Shown here: positions 60,465-64,000 of the stretch, one piece after another
How positions within the stretch are numbered: position 1 is the stretch's first letter
Layout of the letters: each line of letters starts with the position of its first letter
Assembly: GCA_945902805.1 (NCBI GenBank)
Contig: CAMDMZ010000018.1
Location: 31,309 to 95,308 of the forward strand
Direction: 5' to 3'
DNA length: 64,000 nucleotides
Source of the DNA: Propionivibrio dicarboxylicus
Lineage (GTDB): Bacteria > Pseudomonadota > Gammaproteobacteria > Burkholderiales > Rhodocyclaceae
Translations under genes and position numbers: made by a program
Notes under the pieces: model-generated
Told to the model about the DNA's origin: nothing
The model's database searches: none
Seen by the model: the letters and a program-made list of their open reading frames with translations, nothing else

Positions 60465-63400
60465 ATGTCGGATCATTCCATCGCGACCAAACTGTTGCCC
60501 TACAAGCCCAAGCACAAGGTGCGTTTCGTTACTGCCGCCTCGCTGTTCGATGGCCACGATGCCTCGATCAACATCATGCGCCGCATCCTGCAAGGTACCG
60601 GCTGCGAGGTGATCCACCTTGGGCACAACCGTTCGGTCGATGAAATCGTCAACGCCGCCTTGCAAGAAGACGCGCAAGGCATCGCCGTTTCGTCGTATCA
60701 GGGCGGACATGTCGAGTTTTTCAAGTACATGATCGACTTGCTCAAGCAACGCGGTGGTGAGCGCATCCAGGTCTTCGGCGGCGGCGGCGGCGTTATCGTG
60801 CCGGCCGAGATCCAGGAACTGCACGACTATGGCGTGGCCCATCTCTACTCGGTCGAAGACGGCCAGAAGATGGGCTTGCAGGGCATGATCAACGACATGG
60901 TGCAACGCTGCGATATCGATCTTGGTCCGCGCGCGCCGCAGGATTTGAATGCTCTGGTAAAGGGTGATCGGCGAGCGTTGAGCCAAATCATCACGGCGCT
61001 GGAAAATGGGGTTTGGCCTGAAACGGCAAAAGCCGCTCTGCTCGAAAAAGTCGGCGCTGGCGGGACGGCGGTGCCTGTGCTCGGCATTACCGGTACCGGA
61101 GGTGCCGGCAAGTCCTCGCTCACGGACGAACTGATCCGCCGCTTCCGCCTCGACCAGGACGACAGCCTGCAGATCGCCATCATCTCGATCGACCCCTCGC
61201 GCAAACGCACCGGCGGCGCGTTGCTGGGCGACCGTATCCGCATGAATGCGATCCAGCATCCAAATATTTTTATGCGTTCGCTGGCCACCCGCGACACGGG
61301 CAGCGAAATATCCAAGGCACTGCCGGAAGTGCTGGCGGCATGCAAAGTGGCCGGCTTCGACCTGATCGTGGTCGAAACCTCGGGCATCGGCCAGGGCGAT
61401 GCGGCCATCGTGCCGCATGTCGATGTCTCGATGTACGTCATGACGCCCGAATTCGGCGCGGCTTCGCAGTTGGAGAAAATCGACATGCTCGACTTCGCCG
61501 ATTTCGTCGCCATCAACAAGTTCGACCGAAAGGGCGCCGAGGACGCGCTGCGCGACGTGCGCAAGCAGTACCAGCGCAATCGCGAATTGTTCAATCAGGC
61601 GCCCGACCAGATGCCCGTTTTCGGCACCATGGCCGCACGTTTCAACGACGACGGTGTCACCGGCCTGTATCAGGCCATCACACCTCTGCTGGTGCAGAAA
61701 GGTCTCGTCTTGAAGCCCGGCAAACTGCCGCCGGCCGGCGTCAAGCAGTCCTCGGCCGGGCGCGCCATCGTCCCCGCCGAACGCGTGCGCTATCTGGCCG
61801 AGATCGCCGATGCCCTGCGTGGTTATCACAAGCACACCGCCGAGCAAGCCGTGCTCGCGCGCGAACGCCAGTCGCTGCGCACCGCCAAAGCGATCTTCAC
61901 CGCTTGCAGCAAACCGGCCGTCGACTTCGATGAACTGATCGCCTGGAAGGATGGGCAGCTCACACCGCACACACGCAAGCTGCTGGACATGTGGCCGGAC
62001 ATGCAGAAAGCCTACGGCGGCGACGACTACGTGGTCAAAATCCGCGACAAGGAAATCCGCACGCGCTTGGTAAGCGAAACGCTCTCCGGCACCAAGATCC
62101 GCAAGGTGATACTGCCGCGTTTCGAGGATCAGGGTGAGCTGCTCAAGTTTCTGATGCTGGAAAACGTCCCCGGCAGCTTCCCCTACACCGCCGGCGTGTT
62201 CGCCTTCAAGCGCGAGAATGAAGATCCGACGCGCATGTTTGCCGGTGAGGGCGACGCTTTCCGCACCAACACGCGCTTCCGTAAAGTTTCGGAAGGCATG
62301 CCGGCCAAACGTTTGTCGACCGCGTTCGATTCGGTAACGCTCTACGGCTGCGATCCAGATTTACGCCCCGATATCTATGGCAAGATCGGCAATTCGGGCG
62401 TTTCGATTGCCACATTGGACGACCTCAAGGTGCTGTACTCCGGCTTCCAGCTGTGTGACCCGGCGACCTCGGTCTCGATGACCATCAATGGCCCTGCGCC
62501 CATGATTCTGGCCATGTTCCTCAACGCCGCCATCGACCAGCAAATCGAGAAGTTCGTCGCCGACAATGGCCGCCAACCGACCGATGATGAGGACGAGAAA
62601 ATTCGCGAATGGACCTTGTCCACCGTGCGCGGCACCGTGCAGGCTGACATCCTCAAAGAGGACCAGGGTCAGAACACTTGCATTTTCTCCACCGAGTTTG
62701 CCTTGAAGATGATGGGCGATATCGCCGAATTCTTCGTCCATAACCAGATCCGCAACTTCTACTCGGTATCGATTTCCGGTTACCACATCGCCGAAGCCGG
62801 CGCCAACCCGATCTCGCAACTCGCCTTCACCCTCGCCAACGGTTTCACCTACGTCGAGACCTATCTGGCGCGCGGCATGCACATCGACGACTTCGCGCCG
62901 AATCTCAGCTTCTTCTTCAGCAACGGCATGGACCCGGAATACTCGGTGATCGGCCGCGTCGCCCGACGCATCTGGGCTGTGGCGATGAAGAACAAATACG
63001 GCGCCAACGAGCGCTCGCAGAAGTTGAAATACCACATCCAGACCTCGGGCCGCAGCCTGCACGTGCAGGAAATGGACTTCAACGACATCCGCACCACGCT
63101 GCAGGCGCTGATCGCGATTTACGACAACTGCAACTCGCTGCACACCAACGCCTACGACGAGGCCATCACCACGCCAACCGAAGAAAGCGTGCGCCGCGCC
63201 ATGGCCATCCAGCTCATCATCAACCGCGAATGGGGCGTGGCGAAGAACGAAAACCCGAACCAGGGCGCCTTCCTCATCGACGAACTGACCGATCTGGTCG
63301 AAGAAGCCGTGCTCAAGGAATTCGAGGCTATCGCCTCACGCGGCGGCGTCCTCGGCGCCATGGAAACCGGCTACCAGCGCGGCAAGATCCAGGAAGAATC

Positions 63401-63728
63401 GCTGTACTACGAGCACAAGAAGCACGACGGGTCTTACCCGCTGATCGGCGTCAATACATTCTTGAATCCCAAGAATTCCGGCGTCGCCAGCGAAATCGAA
63501 CTGGCACGTTCCACCGAAGAAGAGAAGCAGTCACAACTCGCCCGCCTGGCCGACTTCCAAAGCCGCAACGCCGGGCAATCGGCGGAGTGGCTGGCAAAAC
63601 TCAAGCTGGCCGTAATCGAGAACCGCAATGTGTTCGAGGTGATGATGGGTGCCGTGCGCCATTGCTCACTGGGGCAGATTTCCAATGCTCTGTATGACGT
63701 CGGCGGGCAATACCGCCGGTCCATGTAA
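60465..63728 (+). CDS. icmF: Fused isobutyryl-CoA mutase (IcmF)
   Basis: 1087 residues from ATG 60465 with GAGGAGG upstream. Order: B12-binding domain ([31 protein letters not shown], about 15-150), MeaB-like G-protein chaperone (P-loop GTGGAGKSS at about 210, NKFDRKG at about 357), then the TIM-barrel mutase (about 530-1087, [20 protein letters not shown]). It interconverts isobutyryl-CoA and n-butyryl-CoA and can act on pivalyl/isovaleryl-CoA. The G-domain protects the adenosylcobalamin radical. An exact 24-bp repeat copy encodes KVGAGGTA in the linker just before the P-loop. Confidence 0.95.
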   Translation: MSDHSIATKLLPYKPKHKVRFVTAASLFDGHDASINIMRRILQGTGCEVIHLGHNRSVDEIVNAALQEDAQGIAVSSYQGGHVEFFKYMIDLLKQRGGERIQVFGGGGGVIVPAEIQELHDYGVAHLYSVEDGQKMGLQGMINDMVQRCDIDLGPRAPQDLNALVKGDRRALSQIITALENGVWPETAKAALLEKVGAGGTAVPVLGITGTGGAGKSSLTDELIRRFRLDQDDSLQIAIISIDPSRKRTGGALLGDRIRMNAIQHPNIFMRSLATRDTGSEISKALPEVLAACKVAGFDLIVVETSGIGQGDAAIVPHVDVSMYVMTPEFGAASQLEKIDMLDFADFVAINKFDRKGAEDALRDVRKQYQRNRELFNQAPDQMPVFGTMAARFNDDGVTGLYQAITPLLVQKGLVLKPGKLPPAGVKQSSAGRAIVPAERVRYLAEIADALRGYHKHTAEQAVLARERQSLRTAKAIFTACSKPAVDFDELIAWKDGQLTPHTRKLLDMWPDMQKAYGGDDYVVKIRDKEIRTRLVSETLSGTKIRKVILPRFEDQGELLKFLMLENVPGSFPYTAGVFAFKRENEDPTRMFAGEGDAFRTNTRFRKVSEGMPAKRLSTAFDSVTLYGCDPDLRPDIYGKIGNSGVSIATLDDLKVLYSGFQLCDPATSVSMTINGPAPMILAMFLNAAIDQQIEKFVADNGRQPTDDEDEKIREWTLSTVRGTVQADILKEDQGQNTCIFSTEFALKMMGDIAEFFVHNQIRNFYSVSISGYHIAEAGANPISQLAFTLANGFTYVETYLARGMHIDDFAPNLSFFFSNGMDPEYSVIGRVARRIWAVAMKNKYGANERSQKLKYHIQTSGRSLHVQEMDFNDIRTTLQALIAIYDNCNSLHTNAYDEAITTPTEESVRRAMAIQLIINREWGVAKNENPNQGAFLIDELTDLVEEAVLKEFEAIASRGGVLGAMETGYQRGKIQEESLYYEHKKHDGSYPLIGVNTFLNPKNSGVASEIELARSTEEEKQSQLARLADFQSRNAGQSAEWLAKLKLAVIENRNVFEVMMGAVRHCSLGQISNALYDVGGQYRRSM
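61047..61070 (+). repeat. 24-bp dispersed repeat, copy 14 (inside icmF)
   Basis: Exact consensus match, frame K-V-G-A-G-G-T-A, in the linker between the B12 domain and the G-domain. Confidence 0.85.
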
Positions 63729-63741
63729 AGAAAGGTACATC

Positions 63742-63888
63742 ATGACCATCAAAACAGTAGGCATCATCGGCGCCGGAACCATGGGTAACGGCATTGCGCA
63801 GGCTTGCGCGGTGGCGGGCATTGATGCCGTCATGCTCGACATCAATGACGCAGGCTGTGTTCGCAAATCATGTTGGTGGCTCGGCTAG
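63742..63888 (+). pseudogene. 3-hydroxyacyl-CoA dehydrogenase gene, 5' fragment only
   Basis: It starts 14 bp after icmF with GAAAGG upstream and reads MTIKTVGIIGAGTMGNGIAQ, then ACAVAGIDAVMLDINDA, the NAD-binding start of 3-hydroxybutyryl-CoA dehydrogenase. After about 37 codons (base 63852) homology stops, and a foreign-looking tail GCVRKSCWWLG ends at TAG 63886. The junction GGCTGTGTTCGCAAATCATG looks like an insertion sequence end. Intact, it would act downstream of the mutase in acyl-CoA oxidation. Confidence 0.7.
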
Positions 63889-64000
63889 TGAGCCCGCTGA
63901 CGCGGATACTGCATGGCGTGGCGCGTGTGCGCCGGGCCCTGCAGGAGCGCAACATGAGGAAAGCCGAGTTGAATCGAATCACCGCCGCGCTGCGTAAGCT
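63849..64000 (+). other. Foreign sequence at the right edge, open frame running out of the window
   Basis: From 63849 a frame stays open to the window end: ...IMLVARLVSPLTRILHGVAR then VRRALQERNMRKAELNRITA. A plausible start is ATG 63870. Arg-rich and without a recognised motif in the visible 44 codons. It may be part of a mobile element interrupting the dehydrogenase gene. Confidence 0.35.

Overview
The window looks like chromosome of a betaproteobacterium. The best guess is a Rhodocyclales-type organism (Azonexus/Dechloromonas/Sulfuritalea/Accumulibacter neighbourhood). This is inferred from gene content: phasin, fused isobutyryl-CoA mutase, NAD(P)-linked 2-oxoacid:ferredoxin oxidoreductase, flavocytochrome c, the rne/rluC and yraN/SIS/BON gene orders, and high GC. 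No database search was possible.

Layout. 1-5 kb: housekeeping genes (coaBC end, radC, rpmB-rpmG, rnr with a desaturase, tRNA-Leu). 5-12.4 kb: an accessory stretch. It holds a secreted small protein, then a small integrative element (ribbon-helix-helix protein, rolling-circle-type Rep, two small ORFs, a long imperfect stem-loop, a large serine recombinase). The recombinase ends inside an intact tRNA-Asn. A second, truncated copy of the tRNA-Asn 5' half lies 248 bp further on, with a plausible native promoter, and an ISAs1-family insertion sequence with an exact 10-bp target duplication follows. 12.4-26 kb: housekeeping again (tyrB-like, uvrB, low-Mr phosphatase, rne, rluC, phosphatase-Rieske-sppA operon, murI, class I fumarase, YqhA-like). 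26-34.7 kb: energy metabolism. There is a four-gene 2-oxoacid oxidoreductase operon, then a nine-haem cytochrome c/cytochrome b fusion, a dihaem cytochrome and a flavocytochrome c sulfide dehydrogenase flavoprotein. 34.9-41.6 kb: phasin behind a palindromic operator, an ABC-F ATPase, and an envelope locus with a sulfur-globule-like protein, two paralogous TM-TPR proteins, a 24-cysteine repeat protein and an MlaC-like protein.

41.7-51 kb: a MerR regulator with the cobalamin-photoreceptor signature (CarH/LitR type) faces a tightly packed ten-gene operon: glutathione peroxidase, FolE2, flavin amine oxidase, DUF1365, cyclopropane/unsaturated fatty acid methyltransferase, chalcone-isomerase-like, MFS, DUF3833, SDR and NTF2-like. 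This resembles the light/singlet-oxygen response modules known from Pseudomonas LitR and Rhodobacter ChrR/sigmaE. 51-57.4 kb: two more Gly-rich secreted proteins, BON lipoprotein, SIS isomerase, HIRAN protein, yraN, rsmI, pyrC and DUF3025. rnpB (RNase P RNA) follows at about 57.36-57.73 kb. The right end has a CZB-haemerythrin fusion, an AraC regulator divergent from icmF, and a 3-hydroxyacyl-CoA dehydrogenase gene that breaks off after about 37 codons.

The most unusual signal is a 24-bp dispersed repeat (AAAGTCGGYGCT followed by GGYGGGACGGCG). I found 14 copies in both orientations, between genes and, in-frame, inside at least ten coding sequences. It is absent from the 5-12.4 kb accessory region.
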